From Gemmobacter caeni (GTDB lineage Bacteria; Pseudomonadota; Alphaproteobacteria; Rhodobacterales; Rhodobacteraceae): 64,000 bases of DNA. Under the pieces are notes generated by a model. The model saw nothing but the letters and a program-made list of their open reading frames with translations, ran no database searches and was not told the origin of the DNA. The stretch lies in NCBI RefSeq assembly GCF_003054195.1, contig NZ_QBKP01000007.1, positions 186,001 to 250,000 of the forward strand, given 5' to 3'. Made by a program: the position numbers and the translations under genes. Below, piece after piece: positions 43,037-52,558 of the stretch; position 1 is the first letter of the stretch; every line of letters starts with the position of its first letter.

Positions 43037-43459
43037 ATGGATTTCTCGGACCCGCCCCGCTGTCGTGGCGATGAAAACCTGCTGCCGATGATCAACGTGG
43101 TCTTCCTGCTGCTGATCTTCTTCCTGATTGCTGCCCGGCTGACTGCGCCCGAACCTTTCGCGGTCGAACCACCTGAGGCCCGATCCGGGGCAGAGGCGCT
43201 GGGGGAGTTCACGCTGTTCCTGTCAGCAGACGGCAAGATCGGTTATCGCGATGCCGAAGGCGACCAGGCGCTTGAGGCCCTCGCTTCTGCCCGGGTGGAA
43301 CATTGCGCCGGGGTGGATTGTGCCGCGGTTCCGACCCGGCTGACCCTGCGCGCCGATGCGGCATTGCCTGCCGCCGATCTTGCGGCCTTGCTGCCCCGGC
43401 TGTCTTCGCTGGGCTTTGCGGCAATCGAGCTGGTGGCGCGGCCCGGAGGCGCAGAGTGA
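43037..43459 (+). CDS. exbD: Second ExbD/TolR-family protein, membrane Asp replaced by Asn
   Basis: A 140-residue ExbD paralog. The transmembrane segment ENLLPMINVVFLLLIFFLIA aligns residue for residue with the first ExbD, but position 20 is Asn (codon AAC) where the proton-translocating Asp is otherwise invariant. The periplasmic domain contains two cysteines (HCAGVDC) not seen in the partner. It lies 1 base after the first exbD stop and overlaps tonB by 4 bases. A structural role in a heterodimer is likely; it could not carry protons by the known mechanism on its own. Confidence 0.88.
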   Translation: MDFSDPPRCRGDENLLPMINVVFLLLIFFLIAARLTAPEPFAVEPPEARSGAEALGEFTLFLSADGKIGYRDAEGDQALEALASARVEHCAGVDCAAVPTRLTLRADAALPAADLAALLPRLSSLGFAAIELVARPGGAE

Positions 43460-44319
43460 GCGGGCGCCTGCAAGCCGTGCTGGCGCTGTGTCTGGCGGTG
43501 GGCCTTCATCTGGCGGCTTTTGCGCTGCGGCCCGGGGCTGCGGGGGCGGCGTCGTCCGGGGCAGGCGGGCTGGATCTGCTGACGCTGCAAGCCGCTGATC
43601 CCGCGATTGCCGGGCTGGTGGCGGAATGGGATCGCCCGCCCGTGCCCGTTGCGGAACCGTCGCTCCCGGATGCGCCCGAGGCCCCGTTACTTTCCGAAGC
43701 GCCGGATCTGCCCGCGCCAGAGGCGGCACCACCTGTGCCGCTGGCACCATCCGCGCTGGCGGTGCCAGAGGTGGCGGAGGCTGCCCCGAACCTTGATGCC
43801 AGCCCCGCCGCCCCGCCGCCGCCCGAGGTGCTGCCCGAGGCGGCCCGGAAGCCTGCGCCGAAACGACCGGAGCAGAAACAGGCGGCGGAACCGCCCAAGC
43901 CCGCCAGGACGACAGAGGCCAAACCTGCCGGAGCACCGAAGGCAGCAGGCGCTCCCAAGGCCGCGCCCGGTCAGAAGGCCAGCCGTGCCGCAGGCAGCGG
44001 CGGTGGCGATACGGCGGCGGCAAGCAAACCCTCGCAGGCGCAGACCGCCAATCTGGCGAAGCAATGGGGGGCGGCGATCCAGGCGCGGATCGAGCGCCGC
44101 CTGCGCCAGTATCCGGGCGTCGGCAGGGTCACGATTCAGGTGACGGTCGCCCGCTCGGGGCAGGTGTTGGGCATCCGCCTCGTCGCCTCCTCGGGCAAGC
44201 CCGCGCTGGACGAGGCGGCGCTGCGGGCCGCGCGTGCGGCGGGCCGGATGCCTGCCGCCCCAAAGGGCCTGACCGAGGACAGCCACAGCTTCAACCTGCG
44301 CCTGCGTTTCACTCGCTGA
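43456..44319 (+). CDS. tonB: TonB energy-transducing protein
   Basis: The 287-residue protein starts at GTG 43456 (GTGA overlap with the exbD stop). The N-terminal membrane anchor is LQAVLALCLAVGLHLAAFAL with the conserved His (residues 5-24). A long Pro/Ala/Glu/Lys-rich periplasmic spacer follows (about residues 60-195). The C-terminal TonB domain reads YPGVGRVTIQVTVARSGQVL then SSGKPALDEAALRAAR, ending FNLRLRFTR. It transmits proton-motive force to outer-membrane receptors, presumably the BtuB encoded 5 kb upstream in the same island. Confidence 0.92.
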   Translation: MSGRLQAVLALCLAVGLHLAAFALRPGAAGAASSGAGGLDLLTLQAADPAIAGLVAEWDRPPVPVAEPSLPDAPEAPLLSEAPDLPAPEAAPPVPLAPSALAVPEVAEAAPNLDASPAAPPPPEVLPEAARKPAPKRPEQKQAAEPPKPARTTEAKPAGAPKAAGAPKAAPGQKASRAAGSGGGDTAAASKPSQAQTANLAKQWGAAIQARIERRLRQYPGVGRVTIQVTVARSGQVLGIRLVASSGKPALDEAALRAARAAGRMPAAPKGLTEDSHSFNLRLRFTR

Positions 44320-44382
44320 CAGAAGCCGCTTCGGCCCTGCGGGGACGCGTGCTACCATCCCGCCGGGACAGGGAGGCGCGAG

Positions 44383-45543
44383 ATGGACACAGGATTGTTC
44401 CGCATTCTGATCGGCACCACCAAGGGGGCCTTTCTGCTGACAGCACTGGAGGGGCGGGGCGGCTGGAAGGTTTCCGGCCCGTTCTGCGACGGATGGCCGA
44501 TCAACCATATCATCGGCGACCCCGAAACCGGCACGATCTGGGCAGGCGGGGGCGGGGACTGGCATGGCGCCGGGGTCTGGCGCTCTGATGATGGCGGGCA
44601 AAGCTGGACGGTCACGCGGCTCAGCCGGGGCCAGCTTGACCGCTGGGCCGAAAGCGACGCCGATTTCGCCGCGATGATCGGATGGAGCCCCGAGCCGCTG
44701 CCTTTCGGCGAAACCATGACTCAGATCTGGTCGCTGGGGCTGGTCGGGGGCACGCTTTACGCGGGTACCAAACCGGCACATCTTCTGGCCAGCACCGATG
44801 GCGGCCAAAGCTTCGCGCTGGTCGAGGGGCTGGACAATCACCCCTCTGCCGGAAGCTGGAGCCCCGGTGCGGCGGGGCTGGTGCTGCATACCATCCTGTC
44901 GGACCCGGAAGCCCCCGAAAAGCTCTGGATCGGGATTTCTGCCGCCGGGGTCTTTGCCTCGGAAGATGGCGGCACGACATGGGAGCGCCGGAATCGCTTG
45001 TCCAATCTGGGTGGCTGTGCCGGGCATGACCATCCCGCAGGGCCGCAGGGTGGCGAGATCGGCCATTGCGTTCACAACATGATGCGCGCACCGGGGACGG
45101 GGGATGTGCTGTATCAGCAGAACCACCATGGAGTCTGGCGATCCCCTGACGGCGGGCGAAGCTGGGATGATATCACCGCCGGTCTGCCTTCAACCTTTGG
45201 CTTTCCGATCCGGGTGCATCCGCGCGATCCGAACCGGCTGTGGACGCTGCCACTGAACGGGGATCGTGATGGCCGTTTCCCGCCCGGCGCGGCGGCGGCG
45301 GTGTGGCAGTCGGATGATGCCGGGGCAAGCTGGCGGGCGCAGCGCGCGGGCCTGCCGCAACAGGGTTGTTTCTTCACGGTGCTGCGACAGGCAATGGCGG
45401 GCGATGCGCGCGACCCCGCCGGGGTCTATTTCGGCACCAATTCCGGCTCGGTCTTCGCCAGCATCGACGAAGGAGAAAGCTGGGAGGAAATCGCCCGCCA
45501 CCTGCCGACCATCCTGTCGGTGGAGGTGCTGGACCGCGGCTGA
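44383..45543 (+). CDS. Asp-box beta-propeller protein (BNR/sortilin-like, exo-alpha-sialidase fold)
   Basis: This 386-residue protein contains at least six Asp-box motifs: RSDDGGQSWT, STDGGQSFA, SEDGGTTWE, SPDGGRSWD, QSDDAGASW and SIDEGESWE. These indicate a six- or seven-bladed propeller like sialidases, VPS10 domains or photosystem II assembly factor Ycf48. I see no signal peptide and no sialidase arginine triad, so enzymatic activity is doubtful. It lies 63 bases after tonB with a GGGAGGCG ribosome-binding site. Its role is unknown. Confidence 0.8.
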   Translation: MDTGLFRILIGTTKGAFLLTALEGRGGWKVSGPFCDGWPINHIIGDPETGTIWAGGGGDWHGAGVWRSDDGGQSWTVTRLSRGQLDRWAESDADFAAMIGWSPEPLPFGETMTQIWSLGLVGGTLYAGTKPAHLLASTDGGQSFALVEGLDNHPSAGSWSPGAAGLVLHTILSDPEAPEKLWIGISAAGVFASEDGGTTWERRNRLSNLGGCAGHDHPAGPQGGEIGHCVHNMMRAPGTGDVLYQQNHHGVWRSPDGGRSWDDITAGLPSTFGFPIRVHPRDPNRLWTLPLNGDRDGRFPPGAAAAVWQSDDAGASWRAQRAGLPQQGCFFTVLRQAMAGDARDPAGVYFGTNSGSVFASIDEGESWEEIARHLPTILSVEVLDRG

Positions 45544-45551
45544 GGCCGCGG
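45534..45551. terminator. Hairpin across the propeller gene stop codon
   Basis: CCGCGGC (45534-45540) pairs with GCCGCGG (45545-45551) around TGAG, which includes the stop. The BCCT gene converges 12 bases later. No T-run follows, so termination would be weak or Rho-dependent. Confidence 0.35.
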
Positions 45552-45563
45552 CCCGGCATGGGT

Positions 45564-47204
45564 TCAACGTGGCTCGGACATCAGCCCCTTCAGCACGGCC
45601 CAGCACATCAGCAGCAGGACCAGCGCAAAGGGCAGCCCGGTCGAGATCACCATGGCCTGCAGGGCGCCGAGGCCACCACCGACCAGCAGCACGATGGCCA
45701 CCGCGCCCTCGAACGTTGCCCAGAACACGCGCTGCGGCATGGGCGCATCGACCTTGCCGCCCGCCGTGATCGTGTCGATCACCAGCGAGCCGGAATCCGA
45801 CGAGGTGACGAAGAACACGATGACCAGCACAATGGCGATGACCGAGGTGATGGAACTGAGCGGCAATCCCTCCAGCATTGCGAACAGGGACAGCGGCGGG
45901 TCGTAATTGTCGATGACCTGAGCCTTCACCGCCGAAGTGGCGGGGTCCGTCAGAACCTGATCAATCGCCACGCCGCCGAAGACGGCCATCCACAGCACGC
46001 AGACCAGCGAGGGAATGATGAGGACACAGGTGATGAACTCGCGCACCGTCCGGCCGCGCGAAACCCGCGCGATGAACATGCCGACAAACGGCGACCAGCT
46101 GATCCACCATGCCCAGTAGAACGCCGTCCAGCCCTCGCGGTAGTCGTCATCCGAACGGCCGAAGGGGTTCGACAGCGGCACGAGATCCTGCGCATAGGCC
46201 AGAAGCCCCTGCCCGAAATCGCCCAGAATGGCCAGTGTCGGCCCGGCGAGCAGTACGAACAGCAGCAGCAACGCCGCGATGCCCATGTTGATCTCTGACA
46301 GCAGCTTCACCCCGCCATCCAGCCCGCGCAGCACCGAAAACAGGGCGACGCCGGTGATCAGCGTGATCAGGATGACCTGCACCGTGGTGTCGACCGGAAT
46401 GCCGAAGACATGGTTCAGACCGGCATTCGCCTGTTGCGCGCCGAAGCCGAGGCTGGTGGCAAGGCCGAACAGCGTGGCGAAGACGGCCAGAATGTCGATG
46501 ATATGCCCGGTCCAGCCCCAGATCCTTTCGCCGAAGATCGGGTAAAAGGCGGAGCGGATGGTCAGTGGCAGACCCTTGTTGAAGGAAAACAGCGCCAGCG
46601 CCAGCGCGACAACGGCATAGATCGCCCAGGGGTGCAGACCCCAGTGATAGATCGTCGCGGCAAGGCCCATCGCCTTCGCCCGGTCCACATTTTCCGGAAT
46701 CAGGTTGCCTGCCTCGTCAAAGGGCGAGGGTGTGCCCAACGGGGCGGAAATCGCCATGTGATAGACCGGCTCCAGCACGCCGAAGAACATCAGCCCGATG
46801 CCCATCCCGGCAGCGAACAGCATCGCGAACCAGCCGGTGTAGCTGTAATCCGGCGTCGCATCGCGCCCGCCCAGCCGCACATTGCCCCAGGGGCTGACGA
46901 TCAGCACAAGGCAGAACACCACGAAGATGTTCGCGGCGATCATGAAGAACCAGTCAAAGGTGGAGGTCAGCCAGGGGCGGAGCCAGCCGAAAGCCGCGCC
47001 CGCCTGTTCGGGCAGTGCAAGGGCGTAAAACACAAAGGCCACGACCGACAGGGCCGAAACCAGAAAGACCGGGTTGTGGATGTCAAACCCCAGGGGGCCG
47101 AGGTTGCCCTCGATATTGTGTTGTCCGATTTCATATTCGGTATCAATGATCTGTGTCGCGCCTTCGGGCGCGGGTATGCCCTGCGTGTCGCCGGACTCGG
47201 CCAT
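45564..47204 (-). CDS. BCCT-family betaine/choline/carnitine transporter
   Basis: The 546-residue membrane protein has the BCCT pattern with about twelve helices. These include GWFAMLFAAGMGIGLMFFGVLEP (Gly-rich helix 3 region), the HWGLHPWAIYAVV segment, and the Trp-rich substrate region FYWAWWISWSPFVGMFIARVSRGRT. The ATG at 47204 is preceded by CAGGAGACAGG. Proteins of this group import glycine betaine, choline or related quaternary amines with Na+ or H+. The distal FAD/GcvT protein at 62065 acts on N-methylated glycines in its family, but no direct link is shown. Confidence 0.92.
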   Translation of the reverse strand: MAESGDTQGIPAPEGATQIIDTEYEIGQHNIEGNLGPLGFDIHNPVFLVSALSVVAFVFYALALPEQAGAAFGWLRPWLTSTFDWFFMIAANIFVVFCLVLIVSPWGNVRLGGRDATPDYSYTGWFAMLFAAGMGIGLMFFGVLEPVYHMAISAPLGTPSPFDEAGNLIPENVDRAKAMGLAATIYHWGLHPWAIYAVVALALALFSFNKGLPLTIRSAFYPIFGERIWGWTGHIIDILAVFATLFGLATSLGFGAQQANAGLNHVFGIPVDTTVQVILITLITGVALFSVLRGLDGGVKLLSEINMGIAALLLLFVLLAGPTLAILGDFGQGLLAYAQDLVPLSNPFGRSDDDYREGWTAFYWAWWISWSPFVGMFIARVSRGRTVREFITCVLIIPSLVCVLWMAVFGGVAIDQVLTDPATSAVKAQVIDNYDPPLSLFAMLEGLPLSSITSVIAIVLVIVFFVTSSDSGSLVIDTITAGGKVDAPMPQRVFWATFEGAVAIVLLVGGGLGALQAMVISTGLPFALVLLLMCWAVLKGLMSEPR

Positions 47205-47548
47205 GGCCTGTCTCCTGTTCTGATACATCATGTGGCGGAATGCGAATGCACCCATCCGCGTGGCAGAAGGGCCGAAACCCTGAACGGGACGTCAGATACG
47301 GCGCCTCAATGCCGTTGGGGCGACACCGGGCTGACCCGGCAGGAGCCCCGGAAACTGCGTGACGGCAAGGCTGGAGGCGGACCCGGTTGCGATGGATCGC
47401 GTCTTGCCGGTGCGGGCCGGGCGGCGCAGATCCACAGGAACCCAGGTTTTATCCAGCATACTCTTCCCTCACGGTTTCGAGACGTCACCCTAAGGAAAGT
47501 GCCTGCGGGAGTCCACCGGCGGGGGCACAAAAGCGACGTATCAGGTCG
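47205..47548 (-). other. Long leader region upstream of the BCCT gene
   Basis: A 344-base gap between the oxyR stop and the BCCT start on the same strand. It contains the oxyR terminator at the far end and one possible 55-codon frame (annotated separately). I checked for glycine, SAM and guanidine riboswitch cores and recognised none. The promoter of the transporter gene should be here. Confidence 0.4.
47292..47459 (-). CDS. Possible small basic protein or leader peptide, doubtful
   Basis: A 55-codon frame (MLDKTWVPVDLRRPARTGKT...) starts at ATG 47459 after a GAGGGAAGAGT ribosome-binding-site-like box, and ends 87 bases before the BCCT start. It is Arg-rich and low in complexity, with no recognised family. 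High-GC DNA produces such frames by chance; only the good Shine-Dalgarno and position recommend it. Confidence 0.2.
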   Translation of the reverse strand: MLDKTWVPVDLRRPARTGKTRSIATGSASSLAVTQFPGLLPGQPGVAPTALRRRI

Positions 47549-47550
47549 CT
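47532..47550 (-). terminator. Rho-independent terminator of oxyR
   Basis: On the minus strand AGCGAC and GTCGCT pair around a 7-base loop and are followed by TTTTGTG. The stem overlaps the oxyR stop codon. It is short but has the stem-then-T-run order of an intrinsic terminator. Confidence 0.55.
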
Positions 47551-48484
47551 AAATTCCTTTTCCGGACGTTTTGGCGCCCCTATTTGGAGGGTTTTCCCCG
47601 GATTCGACGGTGCGCAGGATCGTGGCGATGCGAGTCAGCTGCGGGGCCAGCGGGTTGGTCTTGCGCCAGACCATGCCAATGGTCCGGCGCGGGCGCGGCT
47701 CTGTCAGACGGGCCAGCGATACCGCTGCCGACCGGGTTTCGATCGGCGCTGCCATTTCCGGGATCAGCGTGACCCCGATCCCGGCGCCGACCATCTGCAC
47801 CAGTGTTGAAAGCGAGCTGCCCTCCATCAGATCGCGAGGGGTGGCCGCTGTCATTTCGCAGAACGACAGCGCCTGATCGCGGAAGCAATGGCCCTCTTCC
47901 AGCAGCAGAAGCCGCATCTCGCGCAGCTTTTCGGGTTTCGGAACCGGCTTTGCGGCATCCTCCTGTGGCCGCACCAGCACGAATTCCTCGTCAAAGAGGG
48001 CCTCTTCATGCAGGAAGGGTTCGGAAATCGGCAGGGCGACGATGGCGGTATCCATCCGTCCTTCGGCCAGATCCTCGATCAGGCGCTGAGTCACCGCCTC
48101 GCGCGGGCGCAGGTCAATGCCGGGGAAGGCAGCGGCCAGTTCCTTGATCACGCGGGGCAGGAGATACGGCGCGACGGTGGGAATAACGCCGATCCGCAAC
48201 TGCCCCACCAGCGGACCCTGCGAGGCACGGGCCAGTGCACCCAGTTCATCCACGGCCCGCAGGATATCCCGCACCCGCAGCGCAAAGGCCTCGCCCAAGG
48301 CCGTCAGCCGGATGCGTCGCGCCCCGCGTTCGACCAGAGGCGTGCCAAGGATTTCCTCCAGTTCCTTGATCTGAAGCGACAGTGCAGGCTGCGAGATCGC
48401 GCAGGCCTCGGCCGCGCGACCGAAATGGCCATATTGGGCCAGCGCATCGAAATATCGCAGATGGCGCATCGACAGACCGATCAT
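47549..48484 (-). CDS. oxyR: Hydrogen-peroxide-responsive LysR-family regulator OxyR
   Basis: A 311-residue LysR-type regulator. The N-terminal HTH is HFGRAAEACAISQPALSLQIKELE in outline (residues 20-43). The redox sensor is intact: Cys200 and Cys209 in GHCFRDQALSFC correspond to Cys199/Cys208 of E. coli OxyR, which form the peroxide-induced disulfide. It is divergent from katG, the classic OxyR target, with a symmetric LysR-type site at 48505-48526 in the 152-bp gap. Confidence 0.95.
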   Translation of the reverse strand: MIGLSMRHLRYFDALAQYGHFGRAAEACAISQPALSLQIKELEEILGTPLVERGARRIRLTALGEAFALRVRDILRAVDELGALARASQGPLVGQLRIGVIPTVAPYLLPRVIKELAAAFPGIDLRPREAVTQRLIEDLAEGRMDTAIVALPISEPFLHEEALFDEEFVLVRPQEDAAKPVPKPEKLREMRLLLLEEGHCFRDQALSFCEMTAATPRDLMEGSSLSTLVQMVGAGIGVTLIPEMAAPIETRSAAVSLARLTEPRPRRTIGMVWRKTNPLAPQLTRIATILRTVESGENPPNRGAKTSGKGI

Positions 48485-48504
48485 AAGTCCTGCATATCGC
48501 CATC

Positions 48505-50814
<2,310 letters not shown>

Positions 50815-50834
50815 CAGGGCAACGGAAACATCAG

Positions 50835-50863
50835 GCCGGGCGCGTGCATCGCGCCCGGCTTTT
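50835..50863 (+). terminator. Rho-independent terminator of katG
   Basis: GCCGGGCGCG (50835-50844) and CGCGCCCGGC (50850-50859) form a perfect 10-bp stem with a TGCAT loop, directly followed by TTTT. It is the clearest intrinsic terminator in the window. Confidence 0.92.
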
Positions 50864-50881
50864 CATTGTCGTTCAGACCGT

Positions 50882-51172
50882 TCAGCCGGGCAGGCCTTCA
50901 ACAATGACCACATGCACCGTTGCCGCCCCTTCACGCCGGGCGCGGGCGGCCCGGTATTCCGCCGAGTCGTAGCAGGCGCGCGCATCCGCCAGGGTCGGAA
51001 ATTCGATCACTACATGCCGGTCCAGCACCGGACCTTCGAGCACCTCGGAGGGACCACCCCGCGCCAGAAACCGTGCGCCGTGGGCGGTGAAGGCTGCCGG
51101 GGCCAATGCCTGATATCCGGCATAGGCATCCGGGTCCGTGACCGTCACATGGGCAATCCAATAGGCGCTCAT
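50882..51172 (-). CDS. DUF1330 family protein
   Basis: The 96-residue protein has the DUF1330 (dimeric alpha/beta barrel-like) pattern: YWIAHVTVTDPDAYAGYQALA at the start, ARGGPSEVLEG in the middle and FPTLADARACYDSAEYRAAR near the end. No biochemical role is established for the family. Its ATG overlaps the GntR stop by 4 bases, so regulator and DUF1330 protein are co-expressed, divergent from the monooxygenase pathway operon. Confidence 0.85.
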   Translation of the reverse strand: MSAYWIAHVTVTDPDAYAGYQALAPAAFTAHGARFLARGGPSEVLEGPVLDRHVVIEFPTLADARACYDSAEYRAARARREGAATVHVVIVEGLPG

Positions 51173-51852
51173 CCCTGATCCTCCAGCAATTGCCGGGCGA
51201 TTTCGGCCGCATCCCGCAGATGGGCGCGTACCGCGTCGGCAGCAGCTTCGGGGTCATTGGCGCAGATGGCGGCACAGATTCGCGCCATATGCGCGGGGCC
51301 GGAAATCCGACGGTCGGTTGTGGCCAGTGTCAGCGCCCGCAGCCGCGAGATACGGCTGTTCAGGCGCTGCACGATCTCCCATGCGATGTCATGCCCCGCG
51401 GAGGTGAAAATCACTTCGTAAAACGCTGTTGTAGCAGCGTAAAGTTTCTGCGGGGCCGCATCGGTGAAGGCGGCCTCAAGCTCTGCCAGCGCGGCGCGCA
51501 GCCTGTCCTTCACCGCCGCATCTGCGATGTCTGCACAGGCAGCAGCGGCATCGGCTTCCAGCAAGCGGCGGATATCATAGATCTGGCGTGCGCGCGTCCA
51601 GTCCAGCGTTGCCACGACCGGGCCGCTGCGGCCCAGCGTTTCCACCAGCCCCTCGGCCTCCAGATAGCGGATCGCCTCGCGCACCACGGACCGTGACACA
51701 CCCAGCTGATCGCAGAGCGTGCGTTCGACCAGTCGGTCACCGCCGGTGAAGCGGCCGGTGATGATGGCATGGCGGAGCCGTTCAACCGCCAGCTCCCGCA
51801 GGGTGGTAGGTGAATGGGCGATGCGCAGGTCGTGTTCGGGTGTCTGATCCAT
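51169..51852 (-). CDS. GntR-family transcriptional regulator (FCD type)
   Basis: A 227-residue regulator. The winged HTH contains LRELAVERLRHAIITGRFTGGDRL and LCDQLGVSRSVVREAIRYLEAEGLV (residues about 17-70), and the C-terminal helical FCD domain has RQIYDIRRLLEADAAAACAD and a metal-site-like HxxI...H region. It is divergent from the operon at 51956-62027, with a perfect inverted repeat (51910-51929) between them. It likely represses that operon until a carboxylate intermediate binds. Confidence 0.9.
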   Translation of the reverse strand: MDQTPEHDLRIAHSPTTLRELAVERLRHAIITGRFTGGDRLVERTLCDQLGVSRSVVREAIRYLEAEGLVETLGRSGPVVATLDWTRARQIYDIRRLLEADAAAACADIADAAVKDRLRAALAELEAAFTDAAPQKLYAATTAFYEVIFTSAGHDIAWEIVQRLNSRISRLRALTLATTDRRISGPAHMARICAAICANDPEAAADAVRAHLRDAAEIARQLLEDQG

Positions 51853-51909
51853 GGCCGCAGATTAGACGCGCCCCGGTCTTCGCGCAAGTTGTTCTTGACA
51901 TATCGTATT

Positions 51910-51929
51910 ATGGTATACCAACATACCAT
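51910..51929. promoter_or_regulatory. GntR operator overlapping the divergent promoter region
   Basis: ATGGTATACCAACATACCAT has perfect ATGGTAT/ATACCAT arms with a 6-bp centre, and TGGTATACCA within it is itself a palindrome. A TTGACA hexamer at 51895-51900 lies just upstream and may be the -35 box for the 51956 operon; I could not find a convincing -10. Confidence 0.72.
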
Positions 51930-51955
51930 CACAACGAACCGGAGGGACTCAGGGC

Positions 51956-52558
51956 ATGTCGGCGCAGATTCGCAAGACGCTCATCACCATCGAAACCACG
52001 CTGGTCGAAGGCGGCCGCGCCGCACCGCGTCCGCTGAAACTGATTGCGGCGGCGGCGGTGCTGAAGAACCCCTGGGCCGGGCGTGGTTTCGTCGAGGATC
52101 TGAAGCCGGAAATCCATGCCGTCGCGCCGGAACTGGGCGCGCTGCTTACCGGGATGATCCTGGATGCAGCGGGCGGCGCCGATAATGTCGAGGGCTATGG
52201 CAAGGCGGCAGTCGTGGGGCTCGACGGCGAGCTGGAACACGCCAATGCGCTGATCCACACGCTGCGCTTCGGCAATCATTACCGTCAGGCACTCGCCGCC
52301 AGGACCTATCTGGCTTTCACCAATGTGCGGGGGGCGGCCAACTGCCCGGTGATGATCCCGCTGATGGACAAGAATGACGAGGGTCGCCGCTCGCACTACC
52401 AGACCATTCATTTTGCCATTCCCGATGCGCCTGCGGCAGATGAAATCGTCGTGGCGCTGGGGGCCTCGACCGGCGGGCGCCCGCATCACCGTATTGGCGA
52501 CCGTTATCAGGATCTGAAGGATCTGGGGCATGATGTCTCGAACCCTGCGGCTGTCTGA
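51956..52558 (+). CDS. DUF1185 (amino acid synthesis family) protein
   Basis: This 200-residue protein matches DUF1185: IRKTLITIETTLVEGGR at the start, AAAAVLKNPWAGRGFVEDL, a GYGKAAVVGLDGELEHANALIH stretch and HYQTIHFAIPDAPAADEIVV near the end. The family is described as amino acid synthesis-like but no reaction is established. It is often found with flavin monooxygenase and ALDH genes, as here. It is the first gene of the operon and its end overlaps the hydrolase start by 29 bases. A GGAGGG box precedes the ATG. Confidence 0.85.
   Translation: MSAQIRKTLITIETTLVEGGRAAPRPLKLIAAAAVLKNPWAGRGFVEDLKPEIHAVAPELGALLTGMILDAAGGADNVEGYGKAAVVGLDGELEHANALIHTLRFGNHYRQALAARTYLAFTNVRGAANCPVMIPLMDKNDEGRRSHYQTIHFAIPDAPAADEIVVALGASTGGRPHHRIGDRYQDLKDLGHDVSNPAAV

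Noticed and set aside
44383-45543. Exo-alpha-sialidase activity for the Asp-box protein
   Set aside because: Asp boxes are structural only. No arginine triad, signal peptide or sialic-acid gene is nearby.
47205-47548. Glycine, SAM or guanidine riboswitch upstream of the BCCT gene
   Set aside because: None of the conserved cores could be found on the transcribed strand.
51895-51923. A complete sigma70 promoter for the DUF1185 operon based on TTGACA
   Set aside because: No reasonable -10 hexamer is found 16-18 bases downstream, so only the operator was annotated with confidence.
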